Source: Gonapodya sp. JEL0774
Lineage: Eukaryota; Monoblepharomycota; Monoblepharidomycetes; Monoblepharidales; Gonapodyaceae
Direction: 5' to 3'
NCBI GenBank assembly: GCA_027604505.1
Contig: JADIIX010000047.1
Span: 1-64,000, forward strand
DNA length: 64,000 bases
Positions 33,449 to 46,321 of this stretch are shown in pieces. Below the pieces are notes generated by a model. The model ran no database searches and was not told the origin of the DNA. It was given only the letters and a program-made list of their open reading frames with translations. The position numbers and the translations under genes are program-made. Positions within the stretch are counted from its first letter, which is position 1. Each line of letters starts with the position of its first letter.

Positions 33449-36028
33449 TTATGCGCCATCTTCAGTTGCAGATGTGGTTCGTGTCCTCCTTGCTGCAGAA
33501 AACTTGATTGCCCCATTGCTGAGGTGCTTCCTTGCAGTAATCGCCACTGGGACCTCAGGAGCGACAGTGGCAACACTCATTTTCCTCGAAATTGCGACGG
33601 GGTTGTCGGAATACGTGAGCAAATTATCCAACACGGCGTTTGTAGGAATCTCGACGACATAGGCATCTTCATCCTGCTGAGTCTTTTTCTCGTCAGACTG
33701 AGTTCGAGACGGAATCGGTTCTTCCACCAGAATGAAGTTTGCACTTCTCTTGCTGTGGGCGCTTTTTTGAAAGAAACTGTGTCAGTCAGCTCCATTCGAG
33801 TTGTGTCTGTCAGCGAGGGGCCTCTCACCTAGAATTGCTTGCTGTCCTCTGTCCAATTGACGGCGGCTTCGAAATGTGCGACATAGTAGACATCCGCCGG
33901 CCTTCTGTGACAGGAATGCCCGAGGGAGAGTTGCGTGCAACAGAGAGAACAGGCGGTAGCGAAGGTGGTTGAGATGGTCGCGATGGTGCATTTGCGGATG
34001 TGGGGGGTGATGAAACAACCGGTTCGACAGCTTGACTTGGAGCGGACACAAATGTCGGTACAGGGACGTTGGTAGGCTCTGCTGGAGGTGAAACAGCGGA
34101 GTGTTCTACAGCCTCAAATCCTTCACTCTCCTCCTCGTCAATGTCCGTGAGAGCGCTAGCAACAATAACAGTAGTTTTGCCCTCTGCGTCCCAATGTTGG
34201 AACTCTGCCAAGTCCTCTTGGCGCCAACCACCCCAGCGTGCGTTTCCCGAGAGGATGCCTTCGTTTCGTAGAAGGACTTCGTTAACTTCCCACAATTGCT
34301 CGATGCTTTTCAATTCGGTTTGAAAGGTGGAATGGGGCAGTGGAAGTGGGTGGATGGGGAATCACAAGCTCAGAGACGGTAACAGGAGTGGAAGTGGCGA
34401 ACAACAAGCTCACTATTTCCGGGGAACAAAGGTCCGTATCCATGGGTGATACAAGGCATCGTACGCTGTCATACGTTTGGCCGGTTCAAACTGAAGGAGT
34501 GAACGAACGAAATCTCGGGCGAGGGGAGAGATTGGCTTCCATTCTGGACCGTCGAATCTGAGTGGAGCAAGACTCTCGCACCACCATGGTCAGGGAGGCA
34601 GAAGAACTCGCCACTTACGTTGGACCGGCTTTCAGCAAAGCAACTGACGTTGCCAAGCTCGTTGGTTCTGCTTCGAAGTCTCCCATTCCGAATGGGCCCT
34701 GAATCCGCAGGGCGAATGTGTGAGGTCCCCGACATGCACAATCCTCTTCAAATACTCACGTAACCGACGAGAAGACAGTATGTAACAACACCTAAGCTCC
34801 AGCAGTCTGCCTCCGTTCCGTACTTTCGTTGGCCAGTCGCATTGGCGATTTCTGCATTAACGAATGAGGGTCACGGTATCAGGGCCACACCACCGATTGC
34901 AAGGAAACACACCTGGTGCGATGTAAATCGGGGTACCTACCACACTGAGTAATGCAATCAGTGATCAGTTCGCTTAGAAAACAATAAACAAAATCGGTGC
35001 TCTTACGTAGACAATGCTTTGGAATCAGCAGACTCCAGGACACCAGCAAGACCGAAGTCCACGAGGACAAGGTTACTGTTTGCAGAGCGATCTTTGAACA
35101 GCAGGTTTTCCGTCTACAGTTTTAGCAGCCATTAAAACCTTGGTCAATATTCCGCAGGGTCACTCCTTGCAAACCAAAACGGCTCACCTTAATGTCGCGG
35201 TGTACTATGCCATGCTTATGCAAGTAGGCAACAATCTCAAATGTGGTGCAAGATAAGTACAATCGTCCATGGTCGGAACTACATTGATTCTCACATTGCA
35301 CAACGTTGCGGTAATCGAAGCAGCATCAGCTTCCTGTTTTCATAGAACGCAGTCTATAAGGATTCGACGAGGCTTGCAAGGATTCATAACCCACGGTGTA
35401 GTGGCCTTGCTCCACAATCTTTTCGAACAGCTCTCCTCCTGTGGCGAGTTCGTTCACCATCACAACTGTTATCGCATCCTCCCACCATTCCAAAAGATTG
35501 CAGAGATTTGGGTGCGAAGACGATATCCTCTCTAGAACATATATCTCTTTAAGTCGTGGGCTCGAGGAAGGTGTGGATATGAAATCGTGCCTCGCGTTGA
35601 GGTGACGTTTATAACAAATCTACACCCAGGGAGCATCGCACACATTTGCATACGAATTCTCTGAACAAAAGTTACTACTCACTTTTAGTGCTACTTCGCG
35701 ACCAGTTTTGGCTTTCGAGATATTCGATTCCATTGGTAATCCGCCAGATTGCATGGATGCGAAGTGGGGTACTCACTGTCGAGCGCCCGATGAACTTCCC
35801 CCTAGAGTTTGAAAGTAGCATATTAGAGGCTTCCTTCCGTCCTACAGAGAATACTGGTCTACCGACCTGTGTGCCTTTGCCCAGGAGAGAGATTCGCCTG
35901 TACCGCGCCATCCGTTTGCGGGACTCCAGTTCGGACAAAACGTGCCCACAATGGACATCATCCGAGGTCTTCCGAGATTCCTGGACGATTCTCTTGGGCG
36001 GTTTGAAGATTTTATCCAGTAAACCCAT
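33449..36028 (-). CDS. Serine/threonine protein kinase, CaMK-like, with long C-terminal extension
   Basis: The start MGLLDKIFKPPKRIVQ (36028) leads into YRRISLLGKGTQGEVHRALD, the glycine loop, across three short exons. Then come TKTGREVALK (the VAIK lysine), KEIYVLERISSSHPNLCNLL, VMVNELATGGELFEKI, HKHGIVHRDIK, ENLLFKDRSANSNLVLVDFG, GTPIYIAPE, YGTEADCWSLGVVTYCLL, and the last-lobe PISPLARDFVRSLLQFEPAK RMTAYDALYHPW. All catalytic residues (K, HRD, DFG, APE) are present. The order suggests the CaMK group, near CaMKI or MAPKAPK. After VPRK the frame continues by splicing (gtgagc to gaaaag) into IEQLWEVNEVLLRNEG, then an acidic and Pro/Ser-rich tail ending 33449. No clear calmodulin-binding segment is identified. 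It is divergent from cytochrome b5 copy 2. Confidence 0.88.
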
Positions 36029-36215
36029 TTCTTGGTGATTGGCGGGGCATAAGATACGTGTGCTTTATCATGCGGCTGAAAGAAGGCTGAATTGCTATTT
36101 GGCCGGTGCAATAGGTTTTGAGCCGAGGATCCTCCGACTTTTTCCAACACCATCAGCACGCAATCCATTTCCGTCCTTACCCCGTTCCCGCGTCATCCAT
36201 CATCCCCTTTAAGAA
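36029..36215. promoter_or_regulatory. Divergent promoter between the kinase and cytochrome b5 copy 2
   Basis: Only 187 bp separate two start codons facing away from each other, so the region must hold both promoters and 5' UTRs. No TATA box is obvious; the b5 side is C- and T-rich just before its ATG. Confidence 0.5.
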
Positions 36216-37089
36216 ATGAGCCTTCACAGCTGGGAGGATGTTGCCGCGCACAACAGCCGAAAGGACATTTGGGTCGTCATCGAAAACTCGGTATACGACA
36301 TCACCAAATTCCTGGACGAGGTACGTACGCACTCACAAGCCATCGCAATCGATTAGATCGCATACTATGTTTTGCTTCTTCCGTTGCCTGGTTTTGTCGG
36401 CGGGATCCCGCTCTGTTTTCCACGTGACATCTGTTCTGTTCATGACTCACAGTCTCCTCGCTTTATCTCTTACCCCATTCCTTTGCTAACCTTAGCACCC
36501 AGGCGGTGAAGAGGTCTTGATCGAGCAGGCCGGTGGGTTTGTCCGAATCTGCGTAGTCAATCGAATCGGCGGCGGTCAGCGGGCCACATGCCGACAACCC
36601 CCACTTGCTCAATCGCCCCGGACGACACTGTAATTTGATTCTTCATCGTTGGTTGTGAACCCAGGTCAGGACGCAACGGAGGCTTTTGAGGAAATTGGTC
36701 ACTCAGATGACGCGCGAAAGATGCTGAAGACCTACTTGGTGGGAGCTGTCAAGAACCCCGTGAGTCCACGTCATTCCCGATAATCCCGAAAGAACGTCCG
36801 TCCAATTCTCTTATATCAACTGTAACAGGACCAGAAACCCGTGAAGAAGAAGGTGACACCGTCCAAGTTCTCGTCCCAATCAACCAAGTCCGATTCTGGA
36901 TCGTGAGTTTTGTAAAGAGGACCGAGGGAACAATCCAGGGTTTTAAAATCACGTGGCACTTCTAACAGCAAATGTTCTCTCCAATAATGTATTACAAGCC
37001 TCCTCCGCCTCCTCGTTCCTGTACTCATTATCATTGCGTTCTTCGTTGCCAAGTACTACTCGCAAGAGGAAGAGAAGAAGCAAGCATAA
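36216..37089 (+). CDS. Cytochrome b5 copy 2, tail-anchored, intact
   Basis: Five exons close to 133 residues: 36216-36320, 36496-36532, 36665-36759, 36829-36902 and 36999-37089. Motifs are SLHSWEDVAAHNSRKDIWVV, YDITKFLDE, HPGGEEVLIEQAG with the first heme His, and EEIGHSDDARKML with the second. A Lys/Ser-rich linker is followed by the anchor LLVPVLIIIAFFVAKYY and a charged end EEEKKQA. This is the standard microsomal layout, facing the cytosol and feeding electrons to desaturases and sterol or sphingolipid hydroxylases. The intron after FLDE (phase 0) is shared with copy 1, while later introns differ, so the paralogues diverged some time ago. Confidence 0.93.
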
Positions 37090-37363
37090 ATAACATTTCG
37101 GGGGAGTACTTAGCACCAATGACATATCGACAATCGTAAACAATGCCTTTTATGCCGGGAGTCGCTCCCCAAACACTGTAAACACTGTGACCGTCAAGCC
37201 CAGACGGAGTCCGCTCTTCCCCATACTCAAAACGTACAAGGACAGGGGCGAAAGTGGATTTCTATCAGCTCGCGCAACTGAAAATATGGGTATGGCCGGT
37301 GGTCGCTAGTTCATATAATGAGAACTCACCAGCCGGCATGACCTAACTTCGAACTTCTCAATA

Positions 37364-39914
37364 ATGGATATTGACTCCCTTTTCAAGCCGACCCTTGCAT
37401 CAAAACGGAAGCTCGCTTCCAATCCCACCGAAGATACACTGAAACGATTCAAGGGCGACGGTGAATCCGCCTTCCGCACGCGGATCGAAGACGTGACGGA
37501 GACCGAGAACGACAACGGCGTCGGCACACGGAGCAATGGAAACGCGCTACACGACGAGGAGGACGATCCGAGATTCTATGGGTCTGGATTGACTGCGAGA
37601 GAGAAGCAGGTGTTGGATGTGGTGGACGAAGTCTTTGACGAGGTGACGGTGACGGTGTCGGCATTCGAGGGGTTTAACGGGACACTCACGCGCGGCGCTG
37701 TTTCTTTTGCATTGGCTTTGCTTTGCTCAAGGGCGAGGAGGTACTCTACAGGCGTTTCGATTGCGAACCCCCGTTGCTTTGAATCGACGTGATCGTTCCT
37801 TCAACCCCCCACCCCATGCTTTTCCCAGGACGCCCCCGGACTCGATGTGACAGCCGTCCGCAAGCTTGTCTTGAAATGCGAAAAAGCCTTCCAAAAGAAC
37901 CAAGAGATGCGGATTCGCCACGCGTCGGACCCCACAAAGTTCATGGATTCCGAAACCGACCTGGACGAACAGATTCACGCCCTCATGGCCATCACATCTG
38001 CGCCCCACCTGTACCCCGAACTCGTCCGACTGAACTTTGTGCCCTCGATTGTCGCTCTGATATCGCACGAAAACACCGACATCAGTCTGGCGGCGGTGGA
38101 CCTGCTGAACGAGATGACGGACGAGGAGGTGGTGCAGGACGAGGACGGGGAGGAGCAGGAGAAGGGAATGAAGGAGTTTGTGGCGGCAATGGTGGAGAAT
38201 GCGGCGTTGGAGGTGGTGGTGCAGAATATGTCGAGGTTGGACGAGGAGCAGGAGGAGGACAAGAAGGGCGTGTTCACGAGCTTGAGTGAGTTCGTCACCC
38301 GTCTCACTCACTGCGCTCTTTGTCGACAAACCCCTGGGTACCCACTGTGCTTACCCCTGCACACCCACTCAGACCTCATTGAAAATGCCATCTCCGTCGA
38401 CCCCACCCTCGCCGAAACGGTCGTTCGCGCGACCACGCTCCTCCCCTGGCTTTTGACTCGCATTCGGGCCAAAGCAATGGACTCTAACAAACAGTATGCG
38501 AGCGAAATGTTGGCTGTCTTGCTGCAAAGCAGTCGAGGTGGGTGTCGCGAAGGGTGCTCGGGGGGGGTCGGATTGGGGTGCACGGTGAAACGCAGAGCCG
38601 TGGTTCACTGGTCTCTGTGTTCTGTGTGTGTGGGGTTCCTACGGTTTTCTAGAGAATCGACTCAAGCTTGGTGATGTGAGCGTCGGCGGTGTTCATGGTG
38701 TGGACGTTATCCTCGGGTGTCTCTCGGTAAGTTATGTTCGAGTGGTGCGAGCCCCTCGCAAACACAACGTTACAACAAACGCGAACCCTCTCTCCCACTC
38801 TCTCTTTCAATCACTCTCTTTTCTCTTTTCCGATTTATGTCGTGTTCTCACCTGACCCAGCCATACAAACGGAAAGACCCCAAAGACGACGACGAAATCG
38901 AGTTCATGGAGAACCTGTTCGACGCGCTGTGTTCGGCGCTCAACGAACCCGAGGTCAAGGTTAAGTTTTTGGAGGCCGAGGGGCTGGAGTTGATGCTTAT
39001 ATTGCTGAAGTGAGTTCGGGATAACGAGTGGAGGGGTCCGTGACGACGTGCTTGTTGGTGTGAAAAGTGATTGAGTTGAGTTTTTTTTGGTCTCCCTTAG
39101 GGAGAAACTCATGTCCCGCATGCGTGCGCTCAAGGTGTTGGACTATGCCTTGACGTCGAAATCAGACACGGCAGGAAGCTCGGACACGCCTGACCCGACC
39201 CCACGACTTGCGGAGCGGTGGGTTGAGATATTGGGACTCAAAACACTGTTTGCGGTGTTTATGAGGAGGGGGGCGAAGAAGTTCAAGAAGGAGTACAAGG
39301 CGTATTCGGAGAAGGAGGACGACGGTGAGTGGTTGCGCGGGTTGATGATGGGATCGGGGCTGTTGTGACGGATCTGCGCCATCTTATCCGGTATCCTTGG
39401 GGTGGTTCTTGGTTCGTGTCTACAAGAGCATGCCATCTCGGTAATCGCGTCTCTGTTCCGGCACCTTCCTGTCGGAGAATATCGGGACCGTCTGCTGTTC
39501 AAGTTCGAAGAAGAGTCGTTTGAGAAGTGCGAACACCTCGTGCGGACACTTTGGTGCTCATATCTTGCAAAAGCACGTGCGGCAGACGGGGAGATTGCGG
39601 AGGAACGCGAACGGTTGGAGGAGTCTGGAGAGGGAGTGGACGAGGCGGATGAGGAGGACTTTTTACTGCGGCGGCTTGACGCGGGGCTGTTTCACCTGCA
39701 GATGGTAGCTGAAGTAATCGCGCAGCTACTTTCCGAAGCGCCAAATGGTACGAAGGAGTATTTGAGGGAACTTTTTGGCAGGGAGGAGAAGACGGGAGGA
39801 GTGGAGCAGGTGGAGTCGGTGTTGAAGGAGAGGCTGGAGACATTGGGACCGGATGACTCTACAAATGCGAAAAGTAGATTAGAGAATCTTTTGAGTAGTC
39901 TAAAAGGGGAATAA
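37364..39914 (+). CDS. Beta-catenin-like protein 1 (CTNNBL1), spliceosome-associated ARM-repeat protein
   Basis: Seven exons close to 611 residues: 37364-37642, 37829-38285, 38373-38537, 38653-38726, 38861-39009, 39101-39324 and 39427-39914. The N-terminus has the basic KRKL near the start and an acidic stretch. The body follows CTNNBL1 motif by motif: DPTKFMDSETDLDEQI, ISHENTDISLAAVDLLNEMT, VVQNMSRLDEEQEEDKKGV, ASEMLAVLLQSS, EFMENLFDALCSALN, EGLELMLILLKEKL, RALKVLDYAL, WVEILGLKTLFAVFM, EHAISVIASLFRHL and DFLLRRLDAGLFHLQMVAEV. It binds the Prp19/CDC5L complex and cargo nuclear-localisation signals in other species. Confidence 0.94.
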
Positions 39915-40262
39915 TCAAGAGCAGGTTAAGCGGGGTCGGGTAGGGTACCAGTGTGACCACAGTTGGTATGCCATTGGGTGTGGTGGTGGGACGAGGGGGC
40001 ACCACACATCCATCGACCGAATCCGGGGCAGCAGCGACACCGTGAGTGGGGGCAGTGACATTGTCTGTAGTCTGACATGCTGCTGACTCAGCTGCTGATT
40101 CCATTTGAACCGACTCTTGTCCCCTCTTTGTGCCCACCGCACTCCACTCCCCATTGCAAACACCAACTCGCCGCTTCTTGCCCACCCCCCACCCTCCCCC
40201 TTTTTTTTATTTCCGTCCACTTGTTTATTTGGAATACGCGGACTCCATTTGCGGGACTAAAG
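39915..40262. promoter_or_regulatory. Intergenic, presumed promoter of ribosomal protein L31
   Basis: No ORF of note. The last 100 bp contain C-rich tracts and a run of T residues (40200-40210) before the L31 start. No recognised ribosomal-protein promoter box is identified with confidence. Confidence 0.4.
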
Positions 40263-40976
40263 ATGGCAAAGGAAAAGAAGTCCACCAAGAAGTCCGTCAA
40301 GGAGCAGGTTGTCAGCAGGGACTACACAATCCACCTCCACAAGCATGTCTTTGGAAGGTGAGTAGGACTGGGTTCCTGGAAGCATCGAGCGAAAATGCGA
40401 ATGATTGCACGGCTCACGGCGGAGGACGACAGTGGACAGTGGTTGGAATGGGATTGGATGGTTGGACGGATATTGCAGAGGATTCCAGATGGAGAGCGTC
40501 CTCTCTCCACAAGGACACAGCCTGCGGGACCGGACGACCATCGCCATGAAGAATCTGCTGTCTCAACGACGATCCGCACTTCCTTCAGGACCTTCAAAAC
40601 CCGCGCTCCCAAGGCCATCAAGGTCATTCGAGAGTTTGCCCAAAAGACCATGGGCACCAAAGACGTCCGTCTCGACCCCGGACTCAACAAAGCCGTCTGG
40701 GAAGGGGGTATTAAGAGTGTTCCCACCCGCATCCGTGTCCGATTGAGCCGCAAAAAGAACGATGCTGAGGATGCCACGGAGAAGCTCTACACCTATGTCG
40801 AACACGTCATTGTACCCACGTTCAAGGGTGAGTCCAACCACGTGCTTGGCCACGTCTCTTTATGGTCCTCTTCACGGCCTCGTCATCTCATCTTGCCCGG
40901 CATCAAAAACCACCTCCTTCGCCCCATTCCCTTCTTCCCAGGCCTCTCGACGACAGCCGCAGAAGCCACCGCGTAA
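40263..40976 (+). CDS. RPL31: Large-subunit ribosomal protein eL31
   Basis: Three exons close to 122 residues: 40263-40357, 40589-40827 and 40942-40976. The sequence has [59 protein letters not shown] and [12 protein letters not shown], then LYTYVEHV, all matching eL31. It sits near the polypeptide exit tunnel, where it helps dock nascent-chain factors. The first intron (231 bp) lies after the first 31 codons. The last exon encodes only about a dozen residues ending ATA. Confidence 0.96.
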
Positions 40977-41236
40977 AGTGGAGTGTGGTGGAGTGGTGGC
41001 GGTGTGGTTTGGTGGTTGAGGTGGGGACGGCGCAGTGTACTTGACGGTAGTAGAGCCATGGTTGAATAATGATTTGCACATATTGTGAATGTTTGTCGGC
41101 CATGATTCGGTTGTTGGTGCGGCGGATCCCAGACTCTCCGGTGTTTTCCTACATAACATGTGTATGCTTTGCGTTGGGCTGCACATCCAAAATCAGCGGT
41201 TTCACAACCACAACCACCGTACCATCCCCGCGACCG

Positions 41237-43836
41237 ATGGGATCGCTCTTCTGGAACCACTCACAAGATCGAATGCGATCAGACCTCCGTCAAGCCGTTA
41301 CCAAATGCCAACAACGGGGCCTGTACCACTCCGCGAAATGGTGAGCGCGACGGGTGTTGGCCCACCTCCCCACCCTCTCAGAAGAACCGCCCGATCTCAA
41401 ACGTACTAGAGCCCTTTCTCACACGTGGTAACTGGATCGTTTTCTTTTTTCCGTCTTGGAAACTCCATCCGTCCACGAATCGCTGCACGGCGTCTCATTC
41501 CACTCCCTGCCCCTGCTCTGTCTTCGCCTCCCTCGGATCCCGCCGCCCCGGACCGATCCCAAGGGCCGCACAGCAGCTCAATGGACTTGTTGAATCAAAA
41601 AACGACGATCACGCTGCTCGTGGAACGTCACGTTTGCGGACGACACCGGGGACGACGCGCACCTCGACCGGCAACAACGTCAACTCTCCTAACACGCCAT
41701 CGCCAATCTATGCCGACGATCGACCCGACGAGAGTCCCATGAGTGATAAGGAGACGGATCGATTTCTTTTGGCGCGGACCTACTTTGATACCAAGGAGTT
41801 TGGTCGCGCAGCCGAGGTGTTGAAGGAGTGTTCCGACGCCAAGAGCGTGTTTCTGAGGCTGTACTCCAAGTATTTGGTGAGTGACTGACTCGTGGTCGCA
41901 CCAGCGTTGATAACGTCATCCCATCAACTGGACATTCCATGGACTTCTCAGTTTGGAGAACAGAATACCGACGAGGACCTTTCGGAACCACTTCGTGAGC
42001 CGCTGTCAAAGCTTACATTTCTCTTCGTCTTTCGTACTGACTTGTGCTCGTGTTTTGTTAACGAGGCTCTTCGGATGGCAAGCAACCAGCGAATAGGGAG
42101 CTTCCTTCCCTCGCTGCCGAACTCGCAATCCTCCACAAGCTCAAAAAAATGGACGGATTCCTCCTTTACCTGTAATACTTTTCCCATCTTCCTCAGTTTT
42201 GGACTCCGAGCTTGCCACTCACCCGCCGTGTCCCTGGTGCCTAGGTATGGCTTGATCCTCAACCGCCTGGACCAGAAGGTCAAGGCAAGCGAAATCCTCA
42301 TCCAATCCATCACCCAATACGAATTCTGCTGGTCGGCATGGCAAGAACTCGCCTCTTGCTTTCCACCTCAAGAAACTGTGGGTGTGGGACGTGCTGGTTC
42401 GCCGCAGTTCCGAGAGGAGCGCGTCGTTTTGACGGAAAAGAAACCCCTCGCAGACCCAGAAAATCCTCCATCAACTCCCTCAGCAGAGCTACATGCTCAC
42501 ATTTTTCAAAGCTCACCTTGCGATTGAGCTTTCGTACAATAGTGAGAACGGATCGACGTACCTCGAGGAGCTCTCACACCTGTTTCCGCGAAGTCGTTAC
42601 ATAAAGGGTCAGATGGCGCTGGCGAAGTACAATACCAGGGGTGAGTCGAGCTCCGAGGCCTCAAGTACTTGTACGGTTGTCTGTATGCTCACTTGGCTCC
42701 ACTCATTCCGATGCGCCAGAGTTTGAAGATGCAGAACGAGTCTGCGAGGAGATGTTCACGGAGGAGCCACACTCCCTCGACCATCTCGATAACTACTCTA
42801 ATGTGCTCTATGTACTGGAACGTAAGGCCAAACTCGGGTTTTTGGCTCACGCGGCGGTCCAGATTGACAGATTCAGGCCCGAGACTTGCGTCATCCTCGG
42901 TGAGGCGAATGAAAACGCATTGTCATCTGTCATCGCTTCCATTTTACATTTTGATATGCACAGGCAACTACTTTTCTAGTCGGCTGGAACATGAGAAAGC
43001 AGTGCTCTACTTCCGCCGTGCGCTCAAGCTGAACAGACGTTATCTTATCGCCTGGACTCTTATGGGCCATGAGTATATGGAGCTCAAGAATACGGCGAGT
43101 GCGATTGAAGCGTATCGACGAGGCGTGGGTGAGCGCAGTCTTTGGGGGGGGGGAGGGCGTGGGGGATTTGGCAAACCACCAACCCTGCACATTGTCCAGA
43201 TATCAACAATCGTGATTTCCGGAATTGGTACGGACTCGGGCAATCATATCAAATAATGCGAATGCCCTACTTTGCACTTTACTACTACCAACGAGCATCT
43301 GCTTTGCAGTGAGTGTCGATCGGCTGTGGATTCTCAGCACACATTTCTAATTCACACCATGGTCTGCGGTGTAGACCCTTCGACTCCCGTATCTGCTACG
43401 CACTCGCAGAAATCTACGAAACCTTGAGCCGTCCGCAGGATGCCATTCGCTGCTACAAAGCTGCCCTATCTGGATCAGAAAGCATCTCGTTGACGTTGTT
43501 GAAGATTGCACAGCTCTATTCCAGTATTCGTGACGACGAGGCGGCGGCACACTATCATGAACTTTGCTTAGAGGAAGAACGGCAGGCCAGTTCCAATGGT
43601 GTGGTGAGTTTCGAATTGAAGGATGTTGGTCGGAAGGGATGTCGCGACTTTAAAACGCGCATCATTCACCACAGACCGCGAGCTTTGCTGAGTCAGCGCT
43701 CTTTCTGGCTCGCTTTTATAAGAACCAGGGTAGACTTCAACAGGCGGAAGCTTACGCGCTGGCGATTGAGTCTTTAGAAGAGGGACGAACACTTGTGAAG
43801 GAGATTCAGGCCCTTCGACAAGCGGGGACACTTTAA
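41237..43836 (+). CDS. Anaphase-promoting complex subunit 8 (Cdc23), TPR protein
   Basis: The start [20 protein letters not shown] with [12 protein letters not shown] in exon 1 (41237-41340) fits the APC8 N-terminus. A Pro/Ser-rich insert follows. Then come [192 protein letters not shown] and a last helical pair ending ALRQAGTL. These are tandem TPR repeats of the APC/C scaffold, which holds activators and positions substrates for ubiquitylation at mitosis. About eleven short exons; a few junctions between 41400 and 42450 are approximate. Confidence 0.9.
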
Positions 43837-43953
43837 GTCAATTCAGGCATGAACATTCAAGTAGCGCCTCGATCTAGTAATGTATACCCGCGATGCAGCA
43901 GAATTGTATAATCCATAGCACTGGTGACCGTTGGGACGTCTGAGCAGAGTGTT

Positions 43954-44909
43954 CTAGTGAGCGGACTCCTCAACATGAACTTTGTAAGCCTCTTCTGATA
44001 ACAGCGTCTCGATCTCAGCGGGGTTGGAGAGTTGTATTTTGCAGATCCAACCTTAAGGCCATAGCATATCATTCAGTCAAGGCGGGTTCAATCGAAGTGA
44101 AATTTGGAGGTGCGCGTTGTCCGTGTGAGCATTCTCACTATCTGCTATGAACGCTTTTCAACATTGCACCGTTCACAAACTCACCCTTCTCGTACGGGCT
44201 CTCGTTGATCCATGTCGGGTTCTTGGCCAGCTCCTCGTTGGATTCGATTACCTTGCCCGACACGGGGGCATAAATGTCACTGGCCGCCTTGACAGACTCT
44301 ACGGCGGCAACTTGGGCTAGTGTGCGAATGGGTGTCGGCAGGTTCAATATGTGCGGGAGGTGAAGACGCCGCATTACTGACAATGGGGATTCCTGCCACT
44401 CCTCCATCTGATGGGCAGCCCCCTTCGTTTGAAAAGTTTATCTATCACAACTCACCTCCCTTGTCCACTTCCTTCCCCTCTTCGGGCAACTCCACAAACA
44501 CCACGTCTCCCAGTGCCTGTTGGGCATAGTCCGAAATACCTACAGTGCCTACAGAGTCTTTAACCAGGATCCATTCATGTTCCTTGGTGTAGCGGCGAGA
44601 TTGAGAAGCTGAGGTCGTGAATTTGAGAGGACCGTTGGTATATACATACACGCAGTCGAGTTTCGTATGACAAATCACTCTTTTTCCAATTCCGTCCCTA
44701 TTTTTGGCGTCAATTTATTTCCAGTTGCATTGCGATCCCATCCATGGCCCTCCCTCGGACGAATCCAAATCATTCCTGCTCAACTTACCCGTTGTCACGC
44801 CAAACCACCGCACTCGGGAAACGGACGCAGCGGTAACGGACCGGGAGGGAGTCTTGACAGCTAAGCGAGCGAGAGGAATCGCGGTGGGGATGACACGGAC
44901 GATGGGCAT
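43954..44909 (-). CDS. GCV3: Glycine cleavage system H protein, mitochondrial
   Basis: Four exons close to 165 residues: 44909-44789, 44608-44456, 44310-44185 and 44051-43954. Exon 1 is a basic, Ser/Arg-rich mitochondrial presequence ([20 protein letters not shown]). The mature protein begins [12 protein letters not shown] and has [20 protein letters not shown], then [20 protein letters not shown], where the Lys of ESVKAASD is lipoylated, then [20 protein letters not shown] and a C-terminal helix. H protein carries the aminomethyl intermediate between the P, T and L proteins. It converges with APC8 across 117 bp and is followed on the same strand by the RNase P subunit gene upstream. Confidence 0.95.
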
Positions 44910-45012
44910 TTTGATAGTTGACTTTGTTGCAAGAGATCAAATCCTTCCCCTTCCGTCCCTTGTGCCAATCATCTTGTCCGTGGTATGTACTTGGGGTTAT
45001 TTGGATTATCAA

Positions 45013-46321
45013 CTACTCCAAATTAATGTCGTCTGTCTTCATTTTCGTTCCATTATTTTCACCGCCCTCCTCCGCCTCCTCCTCATCACTTTCTTCCTCC
45101 CCTACCACTGGTCCGTATTCGGCCCACAGTTCAGCAGCAGGCTCCAACACAAGGCGGCGCACTTTCAAACACCGTCGGCAGGTGGTGGAAAGGTGAGGGT
45201 GGGGTGCGGAAGGATGAGCTGTACGGAGGTATAAAACAGTAAGTGCTGAGACAAACCCGGTGTGTCACAACAGAAGCGATCCTTGGTCCCACTTACTTCC
45301 AACAGATACAGTAGCTGACGCGCCGGGTAAGAGGAGCACACCGCATCTTCGGCATATTGTTCGTTTGAGAGAGGGGTCGCTGGATGAGGAAGAACGAGAA
45401 CCATCAAGTTCAATTTCACGACTGTTGAGTACCACGATTGCAATGCGAGCACGTAATCAAGTTGGTCATTTGTTCGTGGTTGTCACACGTTCTCGCAGAC
45501 ACTCCTACCACGCTCTCCTCACAACACTCCACTTCCACCTCGATTCAGTATCTTGTTTAGTTTTCTTCAATGTGAATTCGTAACGTAGGCCCAATCAAAC
45601 ACACTCACACTCTTAGCACTAGACGTTCGGTGATCGTTTTCATAGTGGCCAAATAGAAACTCCCAAGACCAGCAAGAGAATTATCGAGTGGATCCCCAGG
45701 GGGACCTGAACGAGCACCGACAGCGGCTGTTGTCTTGGGCTTGCTGGGGGGCGTTGGGTTGACGTGAGGGTTACGGGGAACAAATAGTCGGATTCTGGGA
45801 GGGCGGATAGTTTTCCCAGGACCTTTAGCTTTTTTCGGTAGGCGTAAGAGCAGATTTGTGGTATTTTCAAGCGAGGGTCGATGGGGAGGCGTTCGGTCGT
45901 CGACATGAGATTTGGATGAGGGTTGTGAGTGCGTTTGAGGACTTGAATTAGACTGAGACACCAAAGGGTTGGATTCCGTAGTCTGACACTCGTTTGATCC
46001 CTGCATCACTCCGGCTTCATGATGTGCAGACTGCGATGGTGACGTGTAAACCTGTCCGTGTTGCATTTGGAAGGTGCTCTGTGGAGCGCCCACACCACCA
46101 GCATTCACAGTGCCCGGATTCTTCGAGCCATCCAGAGGCCTCAGGTCATGCGAAGCCGCAGGAATATCCGAAGGCGGGTTTGGAACACGTGTCGCCGTTG
46201 CGAGTGCGGCGAGTTGGGTGAGATAGTTCAGTCTGGCGTAGGATTCGGCGTTGAGGATTTTGATCAGGCTCTGTTTATGGTCTCTGACTTTCTTTTGCCA
46301 AGCCTTGTTTTTCTTGCCCAT
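45013..46321 (-). CDS. RNase P/MRP subunit, Rpp21/Rpr2/Snm1 family, with long internal insertion
   Basis: Exon 1 (46321-45609) begins MGKKNKAWQKKVRDHKQSLI, then YARLNYLTQLAALA, the first helix of Rpp21 proteins. It ends LAGLGSFYLATMKTITERLV, the second helix (compare human 'LARFYCYTERTIAKRLVLRR'). Between them about 180 residues of Pro/Ser-rich low-complexity sequence are inserted. Exon 2 (about 45380-45306) adds DPSLKRTICRRCGVLLLPG and exon 3 (about 45195-45013) adds TTCRRCLKVRRLVL, giving the four-Cys zinc ribbon. The tail is acidic (EEESDEEEAEEGG). Phase across the exon 1/2 join (AGA GT + C) restores RVDPSLKR. The protein helps tRNA 5' processing. An in-frame Met at 46378 is an alternative start. 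Confidence 0.85.

Noticed and set aside
44081-44100. tRNA-like gggttcaatcga box near 44085
   Set aside because: No matching acceptor or anticodon stems could be drawn, and it lies in an intron of the H-protein gene.
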